Positions 31,529 through 43,440 are shown, counted from the first letter of the stretch. The stretch: DNA of 64,000 bases from Tuctoria greenei (GCA_036927565.1 JAYESD010000002.1:220475882-220539881), one strand, 5' to 3'. Made by a program: numbers and translations. Notes: generated by a model not told the origin, from the letters alone.

Positions 31529-33700
31529 ATGGGTCGCGACAGGAAGAACAAGGGCAAGGCCATCGCGGAGCCCGCCGCGAAGAAGCGAAAATTATCGAAG
31601 GACGAGAAGAAGGCCTTGATGGCCGCTCGCGCCGCCGAGGAGCGTGAGCGCGGCCGTGGGGGTTCCTTGAGGATCCGTGAGGCCCGTCCAAGGCCGCCTC
31701 CAGTGGTCGACGACTCCGACGCCGAAGAGGAGCCCGTTGAGCCCCTCGTCCGCCGGCGCTCAGCCCGGACGCGTGGGGGTCACGTCGAGGCTGCTCCTCG
31801 TCCGAGACCGACGGCCGCCGACCGTCGTGAGGACAGGTAGGCTGAGAGGGACATCCATGAGATGGACACGGCCGTCCGGGTCGGTGAAGGAGTCCGTCTT
31901 GTGGACTACCGGAAGATGAAGGCGAAGCAACTCCGGAAGCTCAGATGGAGTATTCTTCTTGAGGAGTGGTTCCCACAGCCCCGAGAGCTTCTTGTTGACA
32001 GTCGCTTCTGGACTGTCACCCAGGCGTCTCTCTATGAGACCTACAAGCGCCGGGGGCACAAGCTCTTCCAGCACAACCACTTGGACTGGAGGCAGCTTGC
32101 AGTGGCAGCGGAGACTGAGATCCGCCCCTTCTTTGAGAGGTACAGAGGCTTGGTGGAGCTACTGGACTATGAGAGGAGTGCCTATGTGGAAGAGTGAGTC
32201 CGTGTCTTCTACGCGACCCTATACATCTCAGAGGGCAGGAGGTCGATCGCTTTCATGTTCAATGGTCAGCACTATCACCTCTCGAGGCAGACTCTGGGGC
32301 ACATTCTTGGCTTGGACCTGCACGACACCAGCATTCACGAGAAAGTCTATGGGCAGGCAGATCCACCGAGGAGGCCACTTACTGGAGGGGTAGCACCTCA
32401 GCTTGACGAGATCCGCTCCTTGTTTGGCCCCACGTTCTCTCCAGATCAGCCGAGAGTCCCAGCACTCCTGACCCCAGCTGCGCGCATTGTGCACCTCGCC
32501 TTGTGCCGCACGCTCCTGCCGAGGTCAGGATACTTGGAGGGGTTCACGAGTCTCCAGCAGACCCTCCTGTTCTACATAATGAACGGGATGGATTTTGATA
32601 TCATAGACATACTCCTCTGCGAGATGGAGGACGTCATTACAGATGGAGTGGGCATGATGAGGCAGCTAGCATACGGGCACTGGATCAGTTATATTTGCTC
32701 TATGGTGGTGCCAGAGGGACATACAGCACAGGCCCGACTCGCTGACGAGAGCGTGACCCGCTTCGGTCATTACTGTGCGTCCGCTCCTGGAGACCGCCGC
32801 CTTGGCCGTCCAGTTGAGCGCCAGGTCAGGGCCCGCTTGACTGAGGAGGACTGGTCTGACCTCGAGAAGGAAGATGAGCGTCTGGCTGAGGCAGAAGCTC
32901 AAGGTGGAGACTTGCAGCACGTCTGGTCCGAGAGCGACACAGACGAGAGTGTTGAGGAGTACTTCCCTCCACCTCCACCCTCACCGAGACAGCACGACGC
33001 CGAGGCAGGAGGCTCAGCTGCTCCGCCACCGACACCACCTCCTGTGTCCGAGGCGCAGGTGTCACAGCCGTCGGAGCTGTCCTCCCTTCTTCAGCAGATG
33101 ATCGAGCAGCAGCGTCAGGACAGGCTCGCTGCTGAGCAGGCCAGGGCAGAGCAGGCTGCTCACCTGGCACAGCTGCAGCGGCAGCAGCAGGAGCTCCAGC
33201 TGGAGATCGCCCGTCAGAGGCGAGAGGATACGGACCGGTTCACCAACCTGGTCGATCAGATGCACCGCCGTACCCTCGATCAGCAGCAGCAGACCCAGCA
33301 GGCCATGATGGGGATCCTAGGGTTGATCACCAACCTTTACACTCAGACCGGGATTGCCCTTCCTTCACAGCAGCCTGGACTGGGACTGGCTCCAGGTGTT
33401 GCTCAGGTGCCCACTACTCCTATCCCCTCCATCAGCATGTCACCACTTCTGGCATCTAGCGCACCGATTCACTCACCACTGCCGGCGACGTCCTTGTTCC
33501 AGCAGACACCGACGTCCGTGGTGAGCGCTCCACTTCCTCCAGCTCCTCCAGCACCTTCAGTACCTGCTTCCTCTCCTCCAGCACCGGCAGCGGACCCTCC
33601 AGCTCCCGCCGCTCCGGCAGCTCCTTCGACCGGCGACTCCAGCTCCGACGACGGCGACGGTGCCCAGTTCGTCCTCGCGCCCAGCTCTCAGGGTCCGTAG
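31529..33700 (+). pseudogene. Extra (post-pol) gene of the young element, two stops
   Basis: One frame runs 723 codons from MGRDRKNKGK to APSSQGP, broken only by TAG at 31838 (codon 104) and TGA at 32195 (codon 223). The N-terminus is basic, with a nuclear-signal-like KKRKLSKDEKK at about 18-28. The middle (about 130-430) is a folded-looking domain with DSRFW, HNHLDWRQLA and FDIIDILLCEMED. A Gln/Glu-rich coiled coil (about 510-600) and a Pro/Ala-rich tail follow. It occupies the env-like position of SIRE elements, but I see no signal peptide or membrane segment. A related broken gene is at 6684-8283. Its function is unknown; a nuclear role is an inference. Confidence 0.7.
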
Positions 33701-34047
33701 GAGTTCTGATCCCTTTTTGGTGTCTTGATGCCAAAGGGGGAGAAGATGTAGTAGAGTCAGGGGGAGTGATAGTCTCAGGGGGAGTGTAGGGAGTGTGAGT
33801 GTGTGTGTGCTTATCCTTTGTATTCATGCTTGAGTACTCTTTTGTAATTTCAATTAAGCACTCTTTCGCTTGTCTCATTTGTTTATGATTTTAAATCAAT
33901 TGAGCTTTTCGCACCACAAATTTCTTTTGCAAACTTAATGTATCCTATGTTGTATTCATTGCATATATTCCTGAGTATTATCATCAAATTCATTATCATT
34001 GCGCTTTAAATTATTGTGTTGTCATCAATCACCAAAAAGGGGGAGAT
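33701..34047 (+). other. 3' non-coding part and polypurine tract
   Basis: GGGGGAG-type words recur at about 33736, 33760 and 33779. The functional polypurine tract is AAAAAGGGGGAGAT at 34034-34047, next to the 3' LTR. The words TTTTTGGTGTCTTGATGCC at about 33715 recur in the older SIRE-like element near 6640. Confidence 0.8.
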
Positions 34048-35424
34048 TGAAAGCATCTAGGCCCCATGAGGTACGGTTTCGGTGATTAATGACAACCATT
34101 CGATATTACTAATGAATTTGTGAATGCAAGGTCTCAATGACACTCAATCAAACGAAATCAAAATTGCATTGGAGACCCATATAAAATCAACGAATGAGAT
34201 CAAACCAAAACATATGATGACAAGAAGTGAAAGCTCTAACTTGATATCATTCCATGCTTGAAGACAATCAAAACAACATTTCCAACAAGTGTCAAAGAGG
34301 TCACAAGTTCAAAATTCCAAAAGAACAACTCAAAACAACTCGAAGTCAACAAGTTGAACACACCGGATCAACCGACGTTCTATGAGTTGACTACATCGGT
34401 CAAGTTGGTTCAATTGAAGAAGAAGACCTCAGGAAAATGCACTCACCGGATCATCCGATGTGAGTGGCTCAGTGCATCGGTCCATCATCACAGATTGCAA
34501 TACCATTGGACCAAGAGAAGCACCGGATCATCCGATGTGCAGACTTACACACATCGGTCAATCACTCCAGTGAGCCTCAAGATCAAGCAAAATTCTGGAG
34601 GAAGAGCCACCGGATCATCCGATGAGTAGAGAGATCAACATCGGTCTAACAACGGTCATATCTGACACAGTGACATCAGCTAATTTGGCTTTGACCGATG
34701 ACAACTGAAGGGGAGACATCGGATCATCCGGTGTCCGCAGAGAAGTGATGTCAGCCTACTTTTCAACGGCTATCTCGTGGAGGCTGGCTATTTATACCCC
34801 TTCAACCTGTCAAATCGACATGACTTGAAGCCCAGACATACTCTACACATCCTAGAGCATTCAAGCAATAGAGCAACCACTTTCACATCAATTGTTCATC
34901 ATTTGTACACCAAGAGATAGGCTAGAACTAGCTAGAGATAGTGCTTGGGTGCCTCCATTCTTGGTGATTGGAGTCTCTAGTGTAGTGAGAGCCCAAAGGG
35001 AGTGACCCTTGGTGTGTGCAACTTCCGGAGCTTGCCAAGAGGATTGTGGAAGCCCGGAGGATCCCAAAAGTGTACAAGGCTTGAGCTCCACCTTGCCAAG
35101 GTTGGCGAACGGAGAAGAATAGTGAAGAAGCCCCTAGTCTCGGTGACTTGGGAGTGGCAAAACCCTTCGGTGGGTGTCACAACGTGGACGTAGGAAGATC
35201 CTTGTGATCTTACCGAACCACGGGATAAACTCCGTGTCCCTTGAGCGTTTGCATCCCTCTCCCTTTTTACTCTTATGCAATCTTCATTCCGCAACTTTAA
35301 ATTATATTGATTGCATAGTTCAATTGCATAGGGAATTGGGCTTTAAGTTGTTAAGTGTTTAATTGTCTTAAAATTTGAAAGAAAGCCCAATTCACCCCCC
35401 CTCTTGGGCGTTTCGATCCTTACA
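34048..35424 (+). repeat. 3' LTR of young element
   Basis: 1377 bp, one base different from the 5' LTR. It is followed at once by the second TCATG. Confidence 0.95.
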
Positions 35425-35429
35425 TCATG

Positions 35430-36060
35430 CTCATGCTAAAGCACATCCACCTAAAATTGTTAAGTCATTAGGAAGTGGTTTGATTAAAATAGTTCCTAAA
35501 CCAAACGAGGTGTTTTTAAATCTACAGGAGTGTTGTAACGTTCGGGTTCAAATAAACATACTGCTTGCTCATCTAGACATGAACACAAAGTTAAAATTCA
35601 TTGTACCTATTGTGGTAGAGATGGTCGTGTCATAGATTTCTGCTATAGACTAGCTAAACAACATAAAAAGGAAAGAATGCAAGCTAGATCCTATAACTCA
35701 CATGCAAAATATGTTGCACATACTAAACCAAATGTCAAGAACATGCAACCTGCTGTTATGTGTCAAAAACATTCAAAGTTTACCTATGGAGCTTCAGTTT
35801 TTGCCTCTGGACCTTTTGTTGTTACCTCTGAAACTTTTGTTTTTGCCTCCGGAGCTACAGATTTTTGTGCTACACAAGTAACACCTTATAGTTCAGTAGT
35901 TAAGAACAAAAAAACTCAAACTTTGACTCATGAACCAGTTGTTTTATCTCAGCTTTCGGGTGTTTTTCCTACTACACGTCGTCTAACTCAGTACTGGGTT
36001 CCTAAATGCATTTTGACTAACCCCAGTATTGAGTCATCAATGTATTGTTCTTCTATGTAG
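35430..36060 (+). pseudogene. Copia gag of older element, C-terminal part
   Basis: This continues the gag frame cut at 23302: HAHAKAHPPKIVKSLGSG, then a second zinc-knuckle-like CTYCGRDGRVIDFCY (His replaced) and a tail with repeated FA(S)G and FVVTSETFVFASG words. It ends at TAG in CTATGTAG|G, directly before pol. The same junction form occurs in the young element. Confidence 0.7.
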
Positions 36061-38585
36061 GTTACACGCTTGAGGAAGGAGAACATTTGGATTGTGGATT
36101 CAGGTTGCTCACGTCACATGACCAGTAACAAAGAATGGTTCTCCTCCCTCTCTTTTGTGTCACGTGTAGAGAATGTTACTTTTGCCGATAATTCTTCAAC
36201 TCCTATAATTGATAAGTATTCGGTTAGAGTAAATGATCACTACACTTTGAAGGATGTGGCACTTGTTAAAATTTTGAAATACAACTTGCTTTATGTTTCA
36301 CAACTGCTAGATGAAAATCGGGAAATTATTTTCACTAAAAATTGCTGCAAAGTTTTAAATTCAAATAGTGAGCTTATTTTTAACATGTCTCGGTTTAGAA
36401 GAGTTTTTAAAGCTGATTTTGTTATGTCTTCCTCTAAGCATAGGTGTCTAGTTGCTAATAATTCAAAGGACTTATATTTTTGGCATCGTAGACGTGGTCA
36501 CGTAGGCTTCGATCATCTAACGTGTGTTAGTGCTCTTGATCACATACGTGGGCTGCCTAAGCTTAAAAGGGACAAAGAAGTTGTGTGCTATTCTTGTAGA
36601 CATGCTAAGATGGTTGTAGGTTCACATACTCCTCTCACAATGATCATGACAAATGAACCGAGTCAACTTTTACACCTTGACACCGTATGACCTTCACGTG
36701 TTCAATCCTTCGGAGCCCAGGTACTAGCTCAAACATTGCAGGTGCAGATCCATATCCTCAGGGAGAGGGTATTTTTGAAGAAGAAGAAGAAGAAGAAGAA
36801 GAAGAGTCGGTGATATTGCCTGGTAGTTCCGATGCTGACACGTGTGTAGCTCTAAACTTTGAACAAGCTTCGACTACCATCTCTGCTGGTCCACATCGTC
36901 CACAAGCCACAAGCTCATCAATCTACGATGAACCTGATGAAGAAGAGGCTTGTGAGACATATGTTCCCCTACGGATTTACAAGGATCATCCCCCCTATAG
37001 ATAATTGGGAGCTTGCATGAACGAGTTACATGATCCAGGTTTTCCGACCCCAATTCTCATGCTCATTCTGCTTTTGTTGCTTCTTTTGAACCCAAAGATA
37101 TATCACACACACTCACTAATGAATCTTGGATTATTGCCGTGCAAGAAGAGTTAGAAAATTTTGAAAGAAATAATGTTTAGAAACTCGTACCTCCACCTCA
37201 GGATCACACTTTAATTGGAACTAAATGGGTGTTTAAAAATAAACAAAGTGAGGATGGTGTTGTGATTAGGAATAAGGATAGATTGGTTGCTCAAGGTTTC
37301 ACACAAATTGAAGGTCTAGATTTTGATGAAACTTTTGCTCTTGTTGCTAGATTAGAAGCCATAAGAATTTTGTTAGCTTTTGCAGCATCTAAAGGTTTCA
37401 AGTTATATCAAATGGACGTAAAAAGTGCTTTTCTTAATAGCTACATAGATGAGGAGGTTTATGATAAGCAACCACCTAGTTTTAAAAATCCAGATTTTCC
37501 TAATCATGTTTTCAAACTGACTAAAGCCATGTATGGTCTAAAACAAGCTCCTAGAGCATGGTATGATAGGTTAAAAACATTCTTTCTTGAAAGGGGTTTA
37601 CCATGGGCAAGGTTGATAAAACTCATTTTGTGCTTAAGCATGGCGATCACTCATTATTCGTTCAAGTGTATGTGGATGATATTATATTTGGTTGTGCTTC
37701 TCATGATCTTGTGTCCAAGCTTTCAGCTATGATGAGTTCAGAATTTGAGATGAGTATGATGGGAGAACTCACATACTTTTGGGGGCTGCAAATCAAGAAA
37801 ACCAAGGAAGGTACCTTTGTGCATCAAACAAAGTATACAAGAGACCTTCTCAAGCATTTCAACATGGACAAAAGCAAGTCTCTTCGGACACCAATGGGTA
37901 CAACAAAAACACTTGAATTTGATGAAGATGGTGACCCAGTCGATCAAAAAGAATATCAAAGCATGATTTGATCACTTTTGTACCTCACGGCATCAAGACC
38001 GGACATACAATTCAGCGTATGTCTTTGTGCATGGTTTCAAGCTTCCCCACGTGCTTCACATCGTCAAGCCATCAAAAGGATTCTCAGGTACTTACATAGA
38101 ACTCAAGAATTTGGCATATTTCTTCCTTCTTCCTCAACCGTTACTTTGAAAGCCTTTTCAGATGCTGATTTTAGGGGTTGTAGGTTGATAGGAAAAGTAC
38201 TTCGGGTGCATGTCATTTTCTTGGTAATTAACTTGTCGCTTGGTCCTCTAGAAAACAAAACTAAGTTGCACAATCCACTGTCGAATCTGAATATGTAGCT
38301 GCTGCTAGTGCTTGCTCACTAATTCTTTGGATTTTTCAAACACTTAAGGACTATGGGGTTGATCTAGATAGTGTTCCATTATTTTGTGATCACACTAGTG
38401 CCATTTGCATTGCTGAAAACCCCGTGCAAAGTTATAGAACTAAGCACATTGACATTAGGTATCACTTTCTCTATAATAATGTTGCATAAGGAAACATTGT
38501 GCTTCACCATGTAGATACAGAACAACTGTTGGCTGACATTTTTACAAAACCTTTGGATTTTCACTCGTTTTTGTTACATTCGTAG
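36061..38585 (+). pseudogene. Copia pol of older element, integrase core deleted
   Basis: Protease (IVDSGCSRHMTSN) and the HHCC domain (LYFWHRRRGHVGF ... CYSCRHAK) are intact up to LLHLDTV near 36688. There the frame jumps into sequence that normally follows integrase, so the catalytic core is missing. A (GAA)n acidic or Lys run follows (36776-36805). Reverse transcriptase (QMDVKSAFLNSYID, AMYGLKQAPRAWYDRL; YVDD at about 37669) and RNase H (FSDADFRGC, then DHTSAICIAENPVQ) are recognisable in several frames. Frameshifts near 37600 and 38200 and stops such as TGA at 37969 inactivate it. Confidence 0.8.
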
Positions 38586-39561
38586 TGAAATAGGGGTTAT
38601 GCATCCTCATGGCTTAAATTGAGGGGGAGTTTAGAAATTTCAGAACTTTATGTGTTAATCTGAATTTAAAATAATATGAGCATAGTATTTCATACCTATA
38701 TGACTTTGTGATTCCTTTTACATGCTGCAAGTTCTTACTACATTACTCATGTTATACATTTTGTAGTTTCGGCCATGACTAGTAATTGGAATAATTACTT
38801 ATATGAAATCTGGTCATGATCGAACTTTCTTGCTGTTTTGAACTTGTTGCATGCTCAAAAGTGCTTTTAGTAATGAAATATTAATCAATCAACTCTCCAC
38901 ATGTTGAGCTTTTATGTTCAAATGAAAAAATGAGAAAAGATCAAGAGAATATGCATGCATCGCACTCCTTTCTTTGAGATGGATTATCATTGCACTTAGA
39001 TATGAACTTGGAAGAAGTTGTGTATGACTAAAACCATGTACTTAAGCTTCTGATTGTCAAAAGACATAGGCTTGGCTTGGTTGGTTAGAATAAGGCAGAT
39101 GCGCATATAATCTCTTGCAAATTTCATATGATCAAAATTTGTGCTTAAAAAAGATTGCAGCAACAAGTATCATGCCTTCAGTTTTGAATAGTTAAGTATT
39201 GTGACATCATGACTTGCTTAAATTGAAAATTACATTTGATCTCTAGCATGGCTTACACTACTTTATGTATCTCATTATTGTGATAGTGTAATTTACTTGA
39301 TAGTATGACTTGGATGAGGTTTGTTCCATATGTATATGTTATAATGTGCTCATAACAAATTAAAATTTCTCTTTTGTACCTTGCTGAATACATTGTCAAA
39401 GGGGGAGAAGTATGCAGGGGGGAAATAACTATAGGGGGAGAAATTTATTTCTATCTCATATTTTCAAAAAGGGGGATAAATTGTTTTCAAAACTTTTCAT
39501 GTGAATAAGCCAACGTTCGGATTTTATGTGGTGTTGCCAATGCATTCATGAAGGGGGATAT
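38586..39561 (+). other. 3' non-coding part of older copia element
   Basis: Almost 1 kb of AT-rich sequence without a gene. Purine tracts occur at 38619 (TTGAGGGGGAG), at 39400-39475 (several GGGGGAGAA words) and as the functional one, ATGAAGGGGGATAT, at 39547-39560, before the 3' LTR. Confidence 0.7.
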
Positions 39562-41094
39562 TGTGAGACCTATGTGTGCTGAGTACATTGGCTATGGCGA
39601 TAAAAGTTTTGAATTCTACCAAAACATCTTTATCATCAAGTTCTGACTCTAGGTCTGAGCTCCAGCAAGGTTCGACGATAGGTCCGTCTTGGCAAGGTTT
39701 GGAGCTAGATTGCAATGGTTCTGCATTTACCTTGGAATGATTCGAACATGCTTTACATCTATGGAAAGTTTGCTTAGTATTCTTTTACTATGTTTTTGGT
39801 GTGTTTTGGTTGTAATGGTTGATATTTTTTAGCTATGGTTTGCAACATGCTTACGTGATGTGCTCACGTAAGGTGTTGTGGTTTTCGAACTTACGAGAGT
39901 CAAGTCGAGGACTTGTGGTCAGAAGTATCGGTTGTTTATTCATGTGCAGGTGTTGCTTGAGTTCAAGACATGGCTAGTGACGATATCCATTAAACTAGTC
40001 TTAGGGAGAAGATGAGGTTCAACAACCAAGTTCAACAGGAGTTGTGGTTGAGTTGATCGGGAGGTCGCGCAGCATGTTTGGATCAAGACTATTGCATATG
40101 AAGGTATCGTGGACGTCGTTTGAAGATGTTTGCACATTTGCAAGGAGTGCATGGACGTGTCTACATGGTTCCAAGACGTGATGAAGAGATGTGGACATAA
40201 AGAATTGGATGGAAAGGTCCAACCGACTAGGTTATGGACTCAGGCTGCGGCTGAGTCGGGTTTGACTCAAATATGGAAAGTTTTGAGTTGGTTATGATAG
40301 GATTTCATGTGGGTCACGAATTTGAGTTGTATTAGGAATGTGGGATACATTCCTAAGGTGTTTGGAAGTCTTCAGGTTGCTTCTATCTGCGTATAAAAGA
40401 GTCATGAGTAGTTATGGAAAGTGTGGATTCGTGAATTGAGTAGAGTTAGAGTCCTAGTTAGGTTTGGGTTGGCCTAAGGGATAGTTATATAAGCAATGGA
40501 GGCCAGAGCTCGTGAGGAATGACTTTAGGGATGTTCCTCTTGTGGTTTGATCAATAAAATCCATAGTTTGAAGGAACTTTTGTGCCTTTTTAGTCCGACT
40601 TGTTTTCATTAAGTCTTTCTCGTCGAGTTTCTGCACAGCACTACCTTGTTTCGGTGGTTTTATCATAACTCCAGTTTTACAGATCCGATTGACGTGATTC
40701 TTTTGGGTATTCTTCACAACTTAATTTTCTATCATCTGTGAAAATTTCACGGTCATTGGATTTGTGGTTTCTGATCTACACAAGTTTCTTTGCAGTGTTC
40801 CAGAACCGTTTTCTCGGATAGGACAGATTGACCTTTGTTCGATCTTTTGATCGTAACTTGACCTTCTCTCAATGGATTTTTGTGATTCTTGTTGTTACGT
40901 CTTCGTGACTTGATTCTCTACAATCTATACTAGTTTTGTCACAGTTTATCATGTTTAGATTAGTCGCACACATAGTTTCTTTAACAGATTGGTTTTCTAC
41001 CGAGAGGTGTTTCTGTTGCTTCCGCTGAAAAGTTTTAATCTACCATTCAACCCCCACCCCTCTGGTATCTTTACATGTGCTCTTCGATCCTACA
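39562..41094 (+). repeat. 3' LTR of older copia element
   Basis: 1533 bp, starting TGTGAGACCTATGTGTGCTG and ending CTTCGATCCTACA. It aligns with 19829-21573 except for the 212-bp repeat block missing here. Confidence 0.9.
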
Positions 41095-41099
41095 GTAAT

Positions 41100-41900
41100 C
41101 ATGCTAGGGGTCAGCAGGCCACCGCTCACCTTCGATAGCATCTACTGACTTGGCTCCTAGTCCAGGCCGACCACCAGCTGGGTGCAGTCTCGCAACCCGA
41201 TGTAGTACCATGTCGGATAGTTGTGGTGTTGGAGAGGAGCCATGCACCGAGACATGAAGTCTGCCAGCACCATCAGCAAAGTCAAGTCGTGGTTCGCTAG
41301 GAACTAGATTCACTTCTGCACAGTAGCGTACTCCTTCTCCAACTTCGGGCACTCCTCCCAGGAAGAGAGCACGAAGGTCAGCTTGTCGATCGGTAGGTAC
41401 ATTCGATCGTGCACATCGGCCTTCATGATCACCCACTCTTCTCTCCAGTTCTCCCACCTCGCGGCGCTAAAGAGAGTGATGTACTTGATCGCGGCCCTGC
41501 TTCAGTGTTGGAAGTAGTAGGCACCCAGCAGGCTTGTCGAACTTTGCCCGGTAGTCTTCAAAAGAAGAATTGCCGGTACAGCGGCACAACTGGCTGACCC
41601 CCATGAACATCTCACAGAGGTGTTCAAAGATCGCCACCACAGCAATAGAGTTCGGCGACAGATGATGAAGCTGGAGACCGAAGACCTCCAGAAGCATGGT
41701 GAGGAAGGAGGACACCGAGGAACAAACCCGACCAATGCATATGCGATGAAGAGGACGATCTCCATGTCCCGAAGGTTGAGCAGGAGGGACCTGAGGCGGA
41801 TCCAATGCTTCTGCTTCTCATCCCTCCAGCCGAGCAACTGCCTCACTGGCTCAAGGTCCTTGGTTCTCTTGATGCGAGGGTGAGGCAAGCTTGACGCCAT
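41100..41900 (-). pseudogene. Second Tat-like antisense gene, N-terminal part
   Basis: It reads leftward from an ATG at 41900. EPVRQLLGWRDEKQKHW (compare KKVQTYMGWSSDSFNHL) is followed in other frames by FLTMLLEVFGLQLHHLSPNS, AVVAIFEHLCEMFMGV and a WR..W-like segment. This is the PF04195-like domain in the first copy's order. The gene is cut at the GTAAT target site by the older copia element and continues at 19823. Frameshifts are frequent. Confidence 0.65.
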
Positions 41901-42425
41901 CAGAACGGGCGCGAAGCAAGAGCTTGGTAACTAGATGAAGGCTCGAGCGCTAAGAAAAAGGTTGGAAGGCTCGAGCACAATGGGGTGAATGAGGAAGGAT
42001 TTGCCTTTGGCCATGAAGGTTTCCTTTTACTCACCTTCACGACGCTAGGGAGTGCACTGTGCGAGTCACCCAGGCCCGGTATGCACCGTTTGACCTACAA
42101 GGTCAATGACAATGGGACCCAGGTTGCCTGTCAGAAGACCCAACCCGAGTGGTCAGCCACTCATGGAATCCCTCGGCAGTTCTCGAGGAAGCAGTGCAGC
42201 GGAGGCGCAGAGGCGGCATCGGGAACCATTGCACTTGAAGTCCCGCATCAGGCAAATATCACATCGCCACGACCCGTCAACCAGGAGCGAACGCATGTCC
42301 ATAGTGCCAGGGTCATGTCGCCCCCTCAACTGCCCAAAACAAAATTGAAAAGGTCGCGCAGGACGTAAAGGAGAAGGACCCACCTACGGGATCTTCGCCT
42401 CCCCCGAGATAGGCCCAGGGGCCAC
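41901..42425. other. Spacer between antisense gene and 3' LTR
   Basis: No gene recognised. By position it matches 10377-10830 of the first Tat-like element and would hold the antisense gene's promoter. Confidence 0.4.
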
Positions 42426-43440
42426 TATCGGTACCCTATAGACCGGATACCCACGTGCACAAGCAGAAAATGCCTAAGGACTATGCCGCCCTGCTGAGGA
42501 AGGGTCCAGAGGTGCCACTTGTCTGGCAGGCCGCGACCCTGTCCCTCCTTAGGGGCAAGCTCCAGGGTTGTCACGTGCCCCGAGGCCACCACATGTACTG
42601 CAGAGTCGGACCCCACCTCCTCTAAGAGGTGGACTCCAGAGCTTCCATGTGGCCCGTGGAGCCGAGCCCCGACTCTCCTTAGAGGCAAACCCAACCTCTC
42701 TTAAGAGTTGGGCTCTAGAGCTGCCATGTGGCTCGTGATACAGAACTTTGCCTCCCATGAAGAAGCAGGCTCCAGTGCTACCACGTGGCCTACGGCTCGC
42801 TTTGAGCGATAGGACGTAGGAGTTAAGAGTAGTGTGATCTGTCCGCTCGCGCACTGAAGACACGCGCCTTCCACAGGCGCACGAGCGTGGTGCATGGCCC
42901 TATCAGGTGCCATTGTGCCCAATCACATCACAATAAAGGCGTCGTAGTCCTATCCCACGCTGCTGATGAGGTAGGATGTGGTGACACGACAGATGGGACA
43001 TTTGTTGTCATCATCAACATCTATCTTAGCCATTGCCGATCGGCGCGGCAAGACAGCGGGTCTTCAAGCCATGATCAGAGGTAGCTGGTAGCAATAAAAC
43101 TCTTGATCTTATATAGGGTTAAGATCTCCTCGGGACCACCCATCGGGCCCTGGGCCCCACTTGTAAATGTCCATCCTTGGACTATAGAAGGATCGGGCAT
43201 CCACCATCTTAGACAGAGGAGTTCATACGCACTCATGCTTTCCCAAGCACACCACACACTAAGGCAATACAACACACCATGGATGTAGGGTATTATGCTC
43301 TGGTTGCCGAACCACGTAAAAGCCCGCATGTTTACCATCTCTGTCGTGCTTGAAAACCTCTAAGACTAGCCCCTCCGAAAAAGAACCTCGGCGGGCTGCT
43401 TCTTAGCAGGTCCGGGGAAGTGTTGTTGCTACATTTCTAC
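42426..43440 (+). repeat. 3' LTR of the second Tat-like element
   Basis: It begins TATCGGTACCCTATAGACCGGATACCC, which parallels TGTCGGTACCCTGCGTACCGGATACCC of the first Tat-like LTR. GTAGGGTATTATGCTC and CCGAACCACGTAAAA lie at about 43287-43320, and GCAGGTCCGGGGAAGTGTTG near the end. It is plus-oriented, opposite to the antisense gene, as in the first element. The right end is approximate and the partner 5' LTR was not found. Confidence 0.6.
42555..42800. repeat. Four degenerate repeats in the Tat-like LTR
   Basis: The word GCTCCAG(A/G)GCT.CCA(C/T)GTGGCCC recurs in degenerate form near 42558, 42634, 42711 and 42768, each followed by a GA.CC or CCT.C..TTAAGAG(G/T)TGG stretch. The units are diverged. 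Confidence 0.55.

Larger units (their letters stand above)
23303..35429 (+). mobile_element. Young SIRE/Maximus-like copia element
   Basis: This is a complete 12,117-bp element (23308-35424) with perfect target duplication TCATG (23303-23307, 35425-35429). Order: LTR, primer binding site, gag, pol, extra gene, polypurine tract, LTR. The two 1377-bp LTRs differ at one base (T at 24493, C at 35233) in my line-by-line comparison. At an assumed 1.3e-8 substitutions per site per year that is about 28,000 years. Gag and pol are open from end to end. The extra gene has two stops. It interrupts gag of the older copia element. Confidence 0.93.
19824..41099 (+). mobile_element. Older copia element (host of the young one)
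   Basis: It is bounded by the perfect target duplication GTAAT (19824-19828, 41095-41099). It has LTRs at 19829-21573 and 39562-41094, an initiator-Met-type primer binding site at 21576, decayed gag, a decayed pol with integrase core deleted, and a polypurine tract at 39547. It sits inside the second Tat-like antisense gene. Its own length without the young insertion is about 9.1 kb. LTR divergence by eye is near 10%, so it is far older than the element inside it. Confidence 0.85.

Noticed and set aside
31529..33700. Envelope protein for the extra gene of the SIRE-like element
   Set aside because: There is no signal peptide, no transmembrane stretch and a basic N-terminus with a nuclear-signal-like run.
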